Assembly: GCA_016710635.1 (NCBI GenBank)
Contig: JADJVL010000012.1
Span: 89,954-153,953 of the forward strand
DNA: 64,000 nucleotides
Origin: Holophagaceae bacterium
Lineage (GTDB): Bacteria; Acidobacteriota; Holophagae; Holophagales; Holophagaceae
Direction: 5' to 3'
Position 1 is the first letter of the stretch; each line of letters opens with the position of its first letter. This document shows, one piece after another, positions 56,497-64,000 of the stretch. Made by a program: the position numbers and the translations under genes. The notes under the pieces were generated by a model. That model saw only the letters and a program-made list of their open reading frames with translations, ran no database searches and was not told where the DNA came from.

Positions 56497-57387
56497 CTAC
56501 TTCACGAGCTCGCCGGCCCGGACGAACTTCACGTCCACCCGGGACCTCGGGATCAGCTTCTCCAGGGCTTCCACCGTTTCGGGATAGATGTGCCCGATGG
56601 CGATGGCTTCGCCGTCCTTCTTGGCCAGGGCCACGGCCCGGTCCCACTGCTTCTCGATTTCCGGGAAGCTCTTGTCGTCATCCAGGAAGACCTTTCGTGA
56701 AGCTGAGGCAAGGCCCAGCTCCTTCGCCACGTCATAGGCCACGGTCTCCTTGGTGGTGCGGCTGTCCACGAAGAAGAGCTTCCGGCCCTTGAACTCCCCC
56801 AGGACGATCCGCATCCGGGGACGGTCGGCGGTGAGCTTGCTGCCCATGTGGTTGTTGGCGCCCTGGATGTAGGGCACCTCGCCGAAGGCCTTGCGGGTGC
56901 GCTCCCGGAGCTCCTGTTCCGTCAGGCCATCCACCAGGGCGTCGGGCCCGGGGTTCTTGTCGTCGCGGCCCTGCATGGGCAGGTGGAGGATGATCTCCTT
57001 GCCGGCCCGGTGGGCGATCTCCGCGCTCTCCTTCGTGTGCTCCTGGTAGGGGAGCACCGCCACTGTGAAGGCGATGGGCTGGGCGCAGAGGCGCGTCACC
57101 AGCTCGGGCTCGGCGTAGCCCAGGTCATCGATGATGATGGCGAGGCGCGGCAGGGCGGGCTCGGGGGCCTTGGCCTCCTTCGGCGGAAGGGGCTTGGGTT
57201 CGGGATGGCCCGGCACCTTCGGCGGCTCCGTCCCGTGCTTCGGCGGCGCGGTCTTCCGGGGCAGGGCATTCCGTTCGCAGCCCATCTGGGTGACCGCCAC
57301 GCCCAGGCCGATCCCGAGCAGCAGGGTCGCCAAGGCCCACCCCAGGAGGGCGGGCGTGCTCAGGCTTTTTCGGGAGCCCTTTCCCAC
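56497..57387 (-). CDS. divergent polysaccharide deacetylase family protein
   Basis: 296 residues starting at GTG, 3 bp after the stop of the S41-like gene. An N-terminal anchor (LLGWALATLLLGIGLGVAV) and a Pro/Lys linker lead to a NodB-like domain: LAIIIDDLGYAEPELVTRL, PYQEHTKESAEIAHRAGKEIILHLPMQG (in parts), NNHMGSKLTADR and KLFFVDSRTTKETVAYDVA. The DUF610/YibQ-like layout suggests peptidoglycan or polysaccharide deacetylation in the periplasm. Likely co-transcribed with ddl and the PH-domain genes. Confidence 0.85.
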   Translation of the reverse strand: MGKGSRKSLSTPALLGWALATLLLGIGLGVAVTQMGCERNALPRKTAPPKHGTEPPKVPGHPEPKPLPPKEAKAPEPALPRLAIIIDDLGYAEPELVTRLCAQPIAFTVAVLPYQEHTKESAEIAHRAGKEIILHLPMQGRDDKNPGPDALVDGLTEQELRERTRKAFGEVPYIQGANNHMGSKLTADRPRMRIVLGEFKGRKLFFVDSRTTKETVAYDVAKELGLASASRKVFLDDDKSFPEIEKQWDRAVALAKKDGEAIAIGHIYPETVEALEKLIPRSRVDVKFVRAGELVK

Positions 57388-57390
57388 GGC

Positions 57391-58644
57391 TCAGGCGACC
57401 TCGACGGCGGTCGCGGGACGGAGGCCCGGGAACAGGAGGAAGGCGGCCTTGCCCGCGGGCTTGTCGGCGGGCTTACCGGGCTGGGCCTCCAGCAGGGGCA
57501 GCAGCTTCGGCAGGGGATCCTCCGTGGGCTTCAGGCCCTTGAGCGCGGTGGTGGGCTCCACTCCGGCGCGATCGAGCTTCTCGCCGCCGGCGCCGAGCCA
57601 GCGCTTCACCACCAGTTCCACCGCCCCGCCCTGCTTGAGGTTGATGCGGGCCCGCTCCACGCCCAGGCCATAGGTGCGTTCGCCGTAAACCTGCAGGCCC
57701 AGCTTCTTCAGGGCGGAGGCCAGGGCCTCCGGCGCCCCGAAGGTGCCCAGCCCCGTCAGGACCACGGCCTTGGGGAAGGCGGCGAGGTCGGAAGGCACCA
57801 CGGAGACGGGCGCGTCCTTGACTTCGCCCTCCCGGGCCGCGGCCTCCTGCACGGTGACCAGGGTCGCGGGCCCGGAAGCGAAGCAGCCCGCGGCCTTCGC
57901 CGCCTCCTCGAGCTCGCCCCCCATGCAGAGCCGAAGATCCAGCACCAGCGGCCGGGCGCGGTCCAGGTCCTTGAGGGCGGCCTTCAGCTCGTCGGCCCGT
58001 CCGGGTCCGAGGTCCGGCAAGGTGACGAGGTAGGCCTTGTCGTCCTTGCGCACCTCGATGGCGGGACGGGTGGGCAGGGCCCGGTGCAGGCTCACCTTGG
58101 CCAGGTTGCCGGTGGCCCCCGCATAGCGAAGCAGCTCCACGTCCGAACCGTTGGGGCCGCGCAGTCTGCGCTCCAGGGTCCAGGCGCTCATGAGGCCCAC
58201 GGATTCGCCGTCGATCTTGCGGATCACGTCGCCCCCCAGGATGCCCGCCTCCGCCGCCGGCGAGCCGGGGCGGACCGCCACCACCTGGGCATAGATCCGG
58301 CGCTTCACCACCTTCATGCCAAGGCCGGCGGGACCGGGATCCGGCAGGCGCAGGTCCTCCGGCGTGAGGAAGGCGTTCAGGGGATGGGCCCGCTCCAGGG
58401 TGGCCATGATGCCGCCGCCGACCACCTTTTCCATGTCTGGGCGGTCCACGTAGTTGTCCCGGACGATGCCCAGCACGTCCTGGATGTCCGCGAGACCCGA
58501 GAGCGGATCCTGGCCGGCGCCCTTGACTTCCTGCTGGACGCCGCGGGAGGCCCTGGCGCTGCTCACGTTCTGGAGGACCACGGGCCATGTGTAGAGGGCC
58601 ACGAGGGGAAGGGAGATCAGAGAGAGCCAGGAGCGCTGATGCAT
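57391..58644 (-). CDS. S41-like PDZ protein lacking catalytic Ser and Lys
   Basis: 417-residue C-terminal-processing-protease relative. Signal/anchor SLISLPLVALYTWPVVLQ, a PDZ domain (KRRIYAQVVAVRPGSPAAEAG, GGDVIRKIDGES) and a C-terminal S41 fold (VLDLRLCMGGELEEAAKAAG). In active enzymes the serine is in NGGSASASE and the lysine in TFGKG. Here the aligned segments are TGLGTFGAPEALASAL and ERTYGLG, so neither is present. It is probably a catalytically dead scaffold or regulator. Lies between the PH-domain genes and the deacetylase. Confidence 0.8.
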   Translation of the reverse strand: MHQRSWLSLISLPLVALYTWPVVLQNVSSARASRGVQQEVKGAGQDPLSGLADIQDVLGIVRDNYVDRPDMEKVVGGGIMATLERAHPLNAFLTPEDLRLPDPGPAGLGMKVVKRRIYAQVVAVRPGSPAAEAGILGGDVIRKIDGESVGLMSAWTLERRLRGPNGSDVELLRYAGATGNLAKVSLHRALPTRPAIEVRKDDKAYLVTLPDLGPGRADELKAALKDLDRARPLVLDLRLCMGGELEEAAKAAGCFASGPATLVTVQEAAAREGEVKDAPVSVVPSDLAAFPKAVVLTGLGTFGAPEALASALKKLGLQVYGERTYGLGVERARINLKQGGAVELVVKRWLGAGGEKLDRAGVEPTTALKGLKPTEDPLPKLLPLLEAQPGKPADKPAGKAAFLLFPGLRPATAVEVA

Positions 58645-58696
58645 CGTCCTAGTGTAGTGCCACCGTGCCGGAAGTTCCCCGCCGGGTTGGAGGGGC

Positions 58697-59429
58697 TCAG
58701 GCGCCGCGGGTCTCGCAGGCTGCGGCCGCAGGGCCCGCGCCTTCCGGGCCGGACCCGGCGAGGGGCCTGGGCTCGGGCCCACCGCCTCCCCGCGGCCTTC
58801 CCCAGCCCGGCATCCGGGCCTCGGCCATGCGGGAAAGCAGACGGTCACGGACCGCGGGGCCGTCGGCGATGCCGCGGAGCCTCGCCGTGTGCAGGGAAGG
58901 CGCGTGGGCGGACCCGGGCTCCCCGGGACCCTGCTCGCCGCCGCCGGCGGTGCGGACCTCCACGTCCCAGAGTCCGAAGAGCCGCTGGAGCGGGTTCTGC
59001 TTCACCTGGATGTCCTGGATGTTGGCCAGGGTGAAGGTCTGCTCCTTGAGGGTGAGGAGGCCTTCCTGCAGGCGGAGGCAGCGCTCCGAGAGCAGGTACC
59101 AGCGGCAGTCGTAGTCCCAGCGGAGGGCGAGCCACGAAAACGGGAGCTGGACCAGGAAGGCCAGGACCGCCAGGGCTTCCAGGACCATCGCGATCCGGGC
59201 GGCCTCCGCGGGAAGGGGTCCAACGAGGAATTCCCGGAGGAAGAAGTAGGCGACCAGGAGGCCCGCGAGGCTGGCGAGCTGCCGGAAGGCCCAGAGCACC
59301 TGCCGGTAGCGCAGGAAGGGCCAGCCCGGCGCGGAAGACTTCGCAGCTGCCCTCCGAACCCGGAGGCAGATGCGGTTCGAGGCCCACGCGGAGCCAGGCC
59401 ATCACGCGGCGCCGCAGGGCTTCACCCAC
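58697..59429 (-). pseudogene. PH-domain (bPH2/YdbT-like) membrane protein, second of pair, frameshifted
   Basis: GTG start overlapping the preceding gene by 8 bp. The first frame gives VGEALRRRVMAWLRVGLEPH and EVFRAG. One extra G in GGG (plus-strand CCC 59325-59327) shifts it; removing one gives WPFLRYRQVLWAFRQLASLA and the rest, 243 residues. The second frame has a two-helix membrane part (LAGLLVAYFFLREFLVG, ALAVLAFLVQLPFSWLAL) and a bacterial PH domain (YLLSERCLRLQEGLLTLKEQ, LANIQDIQVKQNPLQRLFGL). Partner of the next gene. Confidence 0.72.
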
Positions 59430-59922
59430 GGCGGAGCCGCTCCGCGGCCAGGGCTTCCCGAAGGGCGCGCAGCTCCACGGCCAGAGCGTCGAGTTCCTCC
59501 CCCAGGGCTGAAGGGGCCGCCGCCGGTGGTGGCGGCGCGCCGCCATGGGAGCGCAGGAACAGTTCGTCCCGCACGCGTTCGATATCCGGAAGGCCCTCCA
59601 GCACCATCTGGGCCTGGGCCTGACCGCTGGCGGTCTGGACATGGAGCTTCGCCAGCCCCAGCCAGCGCTCCACCACATTGCTCATGAGGTGGAGGTCCTG
59701 GATGCGCGGGTAGGCGAGGTGGATCTCCCGGCGGAACAGGATGCCCCAGCTCATGGACACTCCCTGGTCGTCGAAGCGGTAGGCAAGGGTGTGGTAGCGG
59801 AAGTAGAGCACCAGGATCGTGACGGGGAAGAGCGGACCCGTCATCAGGGCCTGCAGCACGTAATAGGTCCAGAGCCGCGGCAGGGGCCGCGTCACCGTGG
59901 ACAGGTCGAAGGCCGGGCTCAT
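59422..59922 (-). CDS. PH-domain (bPH2/YdbT-like) membrane protein, first of pair
   Basis: 166 residues with one or two helices near the N-terminus (LWTYYVLQALMTGPLFPVTILVLYF) and a bacterial PH domain (AYRFDDQGVSMSWGILFRRE, AYPRIQDLHLMSNVVERWLGLAKLHV in parts, VQTASG). The tail is Pro/Leu-rich. The YdbS/YdbT-type pair is typical, with this member short and the next longer. Overlaps the ddl stop by 4 bp. Confidence 0.8.
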   Translation of the reverse strand: MSPAFDLSTVTRPLPRLWTYYVLQALMTGPLFPVTILVLYFRYHTLAYRFDDQGVSMSWGILFRREIHLAYPRIQDLHLMSNVVERWLGLAKLHVQTASGQAQAQMVLEGLPDIERVRDELFLRSHGGAPPPPAAAPSALGEELDALAVELRALREALAAERLRRG

Positions 59923-61010
59923 CCCTGGAACCAGTCGGTGCCGCTCTGGAAGCCCTTGCTCTTGGCCTTCATCTGACGGTGGCGCGCGATGGCCAGGTCC
60001 ACAAGCTTCCCCAGCAGTTCCCCGTAGGCGATGCCGCTGGCGGCCATCATCTTCGGGTACATGGAAATGCTCGTGAAGCCGGGGATGAGGTTGATCTCGT
60101 TGAGGAAGACCCGGCCGGTGAGCCGCTCGAGGAAGAAGTCCACCCGGGCCATGCCGTAGGCGTCCAGGGCGCGGAAGGCGCTGGACGCCTCCTTGCGCAT
60201 CAGGTCCGCCAGCTCCGCGGGGATGTCCGCGGGGATCCGCGTCGTGCTCTTCCCGGCGATGTATTTGTCCTCGAAGGTGTAGAACTCATCGGCGACGAGC
60301 ACTTCCCCGGGAACGCTGACGAAGGGATCGTCGCCGCCCAGCACGGCCACTTCGATCTCCCGCACGTCCAGGCCCTGCTCCACCAGGACCCTGCGGTCGA
60401 AAGCGAAGGCCCGGTCCAGGGCCGCGGGCAACGCCCCGGCCTCCTTCACCTTCTCCACACCGATCGAACTGCCGAGGTTCGCAGGCTTGATGAAGAGGGG
60501 CAGGCCCAGCCTGCCGCATTCCGCGAGGCAGGCGTCCCGGCGGGCGGCCCAGCGTTCCTCGGTGAGGCCGACGTAGGGCACCACCGGCAGGCCCTCCGAT
60601 TCCCAGATCCGCTTGGTGATCCACTTGTCCATGCCCGCCGCCATGGCCAGCAGGCCACCGCCGGTGTAGGGCCGGTGCAGGAGTTCCAGGTAGCCCTGGA
60701 TCTGGCCGTCCTCGCCGCCCGCCCCGTGGAGGGCGTTGAAGAACGCGTCGGGCAGCGCCGTGCCCTCCGCCCCCGCCTCCAGGGGCAGGAAGGGATGGGC
60801 GCTGCGGGCGGGCAGTTCGCCCTTCGAGAGCCGCTCGAAGGGATCCCCCAGGACGGCCCAGACGCCGTTGCGCGCGATGCCCATGGGCCGCACGTCGAAG
60901 CGGGCCGGGTCCAGGTGCTGAGCGATGGACCGGGCGGAGACGATGGAGACTTCGTGTTCCGGGCTCTCGCCGCCGAAGAGGAGGCCGATGCTGAGGCGGG
61001 TCTGGTTCAT
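59919..61010 (-). CDS. ddl: D-alanine--D-alanine ligase
   Basis: 363-residue ATP-grasp ligase that makes D-Ala-D-Ala for peptidoglycan. GGESPEHEVSIVSARSIAQ at the N-terminus, NALHGAGGEDGQIQGYLELL, LPLFIKPANLGSSIGVEKV, and the metal-binding RVFLNEINLIPGFTS. Length is that of the common DdlA/B form. An ATG at 61010 lies right before the motif. First gene of a ddl / PH / PH / S41-like / deacetylase transcript on the minus strand. Confidence 0.95.
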   Translation of the reverse strand: MNQTRLSIGLLFGGESPEHEVSIVSARSIAQHLDPARFDVRPMGIARNGVWAVLGDPFERLSKGELPARSAHPFLPLEAGAEGTALPDAFFNALHGAGGEDGQIQGYLELLHRPYTGGGLLAMAAGMDKWITKRIWESEGLPVVPYVGLTEERWAARRDACLAECGRLGLPLFIKPANLGSSIGVEKVKEAGALPAALDRAFAFDRRVLVEQGLDVREIEVAVLGGDDPFVSVPGEVLVADEFYTFEDKYIAGKSTTRIPADIPAELADLMRKEASSAFRALDAYGMARVDFFLERLTGRVFLNEINLIPGFTSISMYPKMMAASGIAYGELLGKLVDLAIARHRQMKAKSKGFQSGTDWFQG

Positions 61011-61205
61011 GGTTCCCATTCTAGGGCGCTTGCGGTCCCCACGAATGCCCTCCGTTCCCATCCGGAACTTTTCCGGGAGGGAGCTGGTCGAAAGAACCAT
61101 CCCGTCCTCAAGCGGCCCAGGCTTCACTCCTCGTGGCCAACCCATCGCCACCAGAATCCTGTAAGCCCGATCCCTGGCATCTTTCCTTCCATCCCCGAGG
61201 TCACC

Positions 61206-64000
61206 ATGCGCGCTCTCCTCGCCGCCGCCCTTCTCTGTGCAGGCCTTCCCGCCTTGCGCCCACCCGCGGCTCCGCGGCAGGATGCCCCACCGCCGGCGAG
61301 GCCCCAGGCCATCGCGCGGCCGCGGCCTTCCATCCTGGTCCCGGGACCCGACGGGAGGCAGGCGCCCGCCCGCCTTCAGGATCTGGCCATCGAGGTGCAG
61401 GTGGTGGGCAGCCTCGCGGTGACCACCTGGGACTTCACGCTGTTCAATCCCCAGGACCGCATCCTGGAAGGCGAGTTCGTCTTCCCCCTCGGCGAGGGCC
61501 AGACCGTGTCCCGCTTCGCCATGGACGTGAACGGCACGCTCCGGGAAGGCGTCGTGGTGGACAAGGCCAAGGGCCGCCAGGCCTTCGAGGAGATCGTGCG
61601 CCGGGGGGTGGACCCGGGCCTGCTCGAGAAGCTGGAGGGCAATGTCTTCCGCGCGCGGGTCTATCCCATCCCCGCCCACGGGACGAAACGCGTGGTCATC
61701 GCCTACGAGCAGGAGCTTGGGGCTTCGGCAAAGGAACCGGCCACCCTGCGCTACACCCTGCCCTTGGATCTGCCGGAGGCCGTCGCGAACTTCCGCCTCA
61801 CGGTGGACGTGGTGGAGCAGACCCTGCAACCCGCGGTGGAGGGCAGTCCCTTCGACACCTTCGAGCTGCAACCCTGGCGGCACTCCTTCCGGGCCGAAGC
61901 CGTCCGCAAGGACTTCCAGCCCGTGCGCCCTCTCGCCCTCTCCATTCCCAAGCCCCCGGACGCCGCCGCCTCCTTCTACGAGGATACCGAGGATGGCCGC
62001 TATTTCTACGCGGCCCTGGCGCCCCTCGGGAAGCGGGAGCCGAAGGCCGCGCCCCGACGCCTCCTGGTGGCCTGGGACGCCTCGGCCTCCGCTGGGAAAA
62101 GGGACCGCGCCAAGGAGCTGGACCTGTTGACCCGCTACCTGAAGCGCCTGGGAACGGCGGAGGTCGCCCTCTGCGTCTTCCGCAACGAGGCCGAGCCCCT
62201 GCGCGCCTTCGCCATCCGGAACGGCGATTCCACGGCGCTGCGGGCCGCTCTCGAAGCCGAGCCCCTCGACGGCGCCACCAGCTTCGGCGCCCTGAAGCTC
62301 TCCGGCGAGAGAGCCGACGAGGTGCTGCTCTTCAGCGACGGCCTGTCCACCCTGGGTTCCAGCGAGGCGACCTTGCCGGACGCGCCGGTGATCGCCCTGA
62401 ACAGCGCCGCCCAGGCCGCACCGGCCTTCCTGCGGGGTCTGGCGGAGGGCAGCGGCGGCGAGTTCCTGGACCTCGCCGCGGAAGGCGTGGACGAGGCCCT
62501 GGAGGCCCTGCGCACGCGGCCCCTGGCCTTCCTCGGTGCGACGGTGCAGGAGGGCCGCGTCGCGGACCTCCTGCCCGCCAAGGGTGCGCGGGTGCGCGGC
62601 GCCTTCGGCCTCGCGGGCCGGCTCGATTCCGATACCGCCACCCTGCGCCTCGCCTTCGGCTTCGGCCGTTCCATCGTCTTCACCAAGGTGGTGAAGGTGG
62701 GCCGCGGCAACGGCAGCGCGGCCCCGGCCCGGCGCCTCTGGGCCCAGAAGAAGCTCGCGGAGCTGGCGCGCGATCCCGAAGGGAACAAGGAGGCCATCAC
62801 CGACTTGGGAACGCGGTTCTCCATCGTCACCGAGGGCACCTCCCTCATCGTGCTGGACGCCCTCGAGGACTACGTCCGCTACCGCATCGTGCCTCCCGCG
62901 GACCTGCGTGAGGCCTACTGGCAGCGCGTGAAGGCCGAAGGCGCCGTCCAGCAGCGCCAGGAGCGGGAACGGGTGGACAGGGTGCTCACCCAGTGGAAGG
63001 AACGCCAGGCCTGGTGGGAGAAGGCCTTCAACCCGCCGCCGATGAAGGAGAAAGACCAGGCCCGCGACGACCGGGGCCAGGTGCACGGGTATGCCGCAGG
63101 GTCCGTTGCGACTCGGGTTCGAGAAGAGACGCCGCGCCCGGCCGCTGCGCCACCCCCGGCACCGTCCCCGGTCATGGCCGAGCTCACGGATTCCAGTGCG
63201 GCCCTCAGCCGCGACGCCCGAGGCGGCGAGCGCAAGAAGGCGGAGCGGCGGGCTGGCGGACCCGGCCGCCAGGACGCGGCCAAGACTGTGGACGCTCAGG
63301 CCGAGGTTGGCCTCGACCACGACGACCGGGCGGCCCGGCCCGCCGCCATCACCCTCAAGACCTGGGACCCCAATACGCCCTACCTGAAGGCCCTGCGGGC
63401 CCTGCCCAAGGCGGACCGCTATGGCGCCTACCTGGACCTGTGGAAGGACTGGGAGCACCAGCCCGGCTTCTTCCTCGACGTGGCGGACCAGCTGCGCCAG
63501 GACGGCTCGGAGCGCCTCGCCCTGCGGGTGCTCTCCAACCTCGCCGAGCTGCGGCTGGAGGACGCGGCCCTCTTCCGGGTCCTCGGCCACCGCCTCATGC
63601 AGGTCCATCGCCCCGCCCTGGCCATGTGGGTCTTCGCCAAGGTGCAGCTCTGGCGGCCCGAGGAGCCCCAGAGCACCCGCGACCTGGCCCTGGCCTGCGC
63701 CGAGGGCGGCGAGCCCCAGCGGGCGGCGGAGCTCCTGTGGGAAGTTGTGAAGGGGAACTGGGACGCCCGCTTCCGGGACGTGAACCTCATCGCCCTTGGG
63801 GAGCTGAACGCACTTCTGGCGCGGACCCGGCCGGCCATCCGCGTGAAGGGCATGGACCAGGCCTTCCAGCGCAACCTGCCGGTGGACATCCGCGTCGTCC
63901 TCAACTGGGACACCAACGACAGCGACATGGACCTGCACGTTGTGGATCCCCGGGGCGAGACCTGCTTCTACGGCCACCAGGCCACGGCCCTCGGCGGGCG
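61206..64000 (+). CDS. VIT-domain protein with C-terminal DUF2135, truncated by the window end
   Basis: Open from the ATG at 61206 to the last base, at least 931 residues. A signal peptide (MRALLAAALLCAGLPALRP) is followed by a VIT domain (AVTTWDFTLFNPQDRILEGEF, VVVDKAKGRQAFEEIVRRG, VFRARVYPIPAHGTKRVVIA), a VWA-like region (LLVAWDASASAGKRDRAKEL), a Pro/Glu/Arg-rich linker (about 630-720), TPR-like helices and the start of DUF2135 (VDIRVVLNWDTNDSDMDLHV, with YGHQAT). Vault/inter-alpha-trypsin-type proteins of bacteria are exported and of unknown role. The end is missing. Confidence 0.85.
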   Translation, partial: MRALLAAALLCAGLPALRPPAAPRQDAPPPARPQAIARPRPSILVPGPDGRQAPARLQDLAIEVQVVGSLAVTTWDFTLFNPQDRILEGEFVFPLGEGQTVSRFAMDVNGTLREGVVVDKAKGRQAFEEIVRRGVDPGLLEKLEGNVFRARVYPIPAHGTKRVVIAYEQELGASAKEPATLRYTLPLDLPEAVANFRLTVDVVEQTLQPAVEGSPFDTFELQPWRHSFRAEAVRKDFQPVRPLALSIPKPPDAAASFYEDTEDGRYFYAALAPLGKREPKAAPRRLLVAWDASASAGKRDRAKELDLLTRYLKRLGTAEVALCVFRNEAEPLRAFAIRNGDSTALRAALEAEPLDGATSFGALKLSGERADEVLLFSDGLSTLGSSEATLPDAPVIALNSAAQAAPAFLRGLAEGSGGEFLDLAAEGVDEALEALRTRPLAFLGATVQEGRVADLLPAKGARVRGAFGLAGRLDSDTATLRLAFGFGRSIVFTKVVKVGRGNGSAAPARRLWAQKKLAELARDPEGNKEAITDLGTRFSIVTEGTSLIVLDALEDYVRYRIVPPADLREAYWQRVKAEGAVQQRQERERVDRVLTQWKERQAWWEKAFNPPPMKEKDQARDDRGQVHGYAAGSVATRVREETPRPAAAPPPAPSPVMAELTDSSAALSRDARGGERKKAERRAGGPGRQDAAKTVDAQAEVGLDHDDRAARPAAITLKTWDPNTPYLKALRALPKADRYGAYLDLWKDWEHQPGFFLDVADQLRQDGSERLALRVLSNLAELRLEDAALFRVLGHRLMQVHRPALAMWVFAKVQLWRPEEPQSTRDLALACAEGGEPQRAAELLWEVVKGNWDARFRDVNLIALGELNALLARTRPAIRVKGMDQAFQRNLPVDIRVVLNWDTNDSDMDLHVVDPRGETCFYGHQATALGG

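Noticed and set aside
61011..63977. Long minus-strand open frame upstream of ddl
   Set aside because: It runs antisense to the VIT-domain gene. The ddl motif begins at 61010; the added part has no similarity and the plus strand is clearly coding.

Overview
The window is high-GC bacterial chromosome with dense, mostly short-operon housekeeping content. It has no phage, IS transposase or CRISPR array. Fused multiheme c/b cytochromes, a NapC-type cytochrome, a stand-alone histidine ammonia-lyase, a Ser/Thr kinase with Sel1 repeats and many Ala/Pro-rich linkers suggest an Acidobacteriota of the Holophaga/Geothrix type. That placement is an inference from gene content, not a phylogeny.

Layout. 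1-3.1 kb: tail of a membrane protein, a YcxB-like protein, rho and an alpha/beta hydrolase. 3.6-10.9 kb: sixA coupled to a Ser/Thr kinase, a DEAD-box helicase, an exported protein, a Fur-type regulator and a possible tautomerase/winged-helix fusion. 10.9-18.5 kb: a three-gene operon of unknown function, map, a lipoprotein, ispE, an MFS transporter and hutH. 18.6-25.8 kb: an HD-domain gene coupled to two paralogous HEAT-repeat genes, ppa and a HAD phosphatase. 26.2-35.6 kb: an outer-membrane protein, a fluoride riboswitch with a CLC-F type antiporter (frameshifted), a ferredoxin-like protein, fhs, radA, a nitronate-monooxygenase-type flavoprotein and a peroxiredoxin. 35.7-41.8 kb: a quinone-to-multiheme electron-transfer locus with a NapC-like cytochrome and two divergent proteins, each with 11 CXXCH motifs fused to a b-type membrane domain. 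41.9-50.6 kb: a DnaJ/TPR protein, a YicC protein, lepB, a lipoprotein, tex, a CoA transferase and a DUF721 protein. 50.6-57.4 kb: a glycosyltransferase with galE, tRNA-Pro, cutA, glpX and several small genes. 57.4-64 kb: a ddl / PH-domain / S41-like / polysaccharide-deacetylase operon, and a VIT-domain protein that runs off the end.

The most unusual feature is a set of structured intergenic repeats at four places (about 3.2, 8.4, 25.9 and 43.6-44.2 kb). Each has a tandem array of 12-nt units containing TTGACCTTG, a short A/T-rich box and one or more long hairpins. Two classes are visible. In the class with two copies, 21-bp and 14-bp stems differ at eight base pairs by compensated double changes, which means the fold is maintained. 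Three of the four sites lie between convergent genes. A short perfect inverted repeat sharing 10 nt with one of these hairpins sits inside an in-frame insertion in radA.

Six genes are interrupted by single-base indels (eight sites in all), mostly in or next to short G or C runs. Correcting one base at each site gives a full open frame with sensible family alignment, so many may be sequencing or assembly errors. Genes affected are marked.
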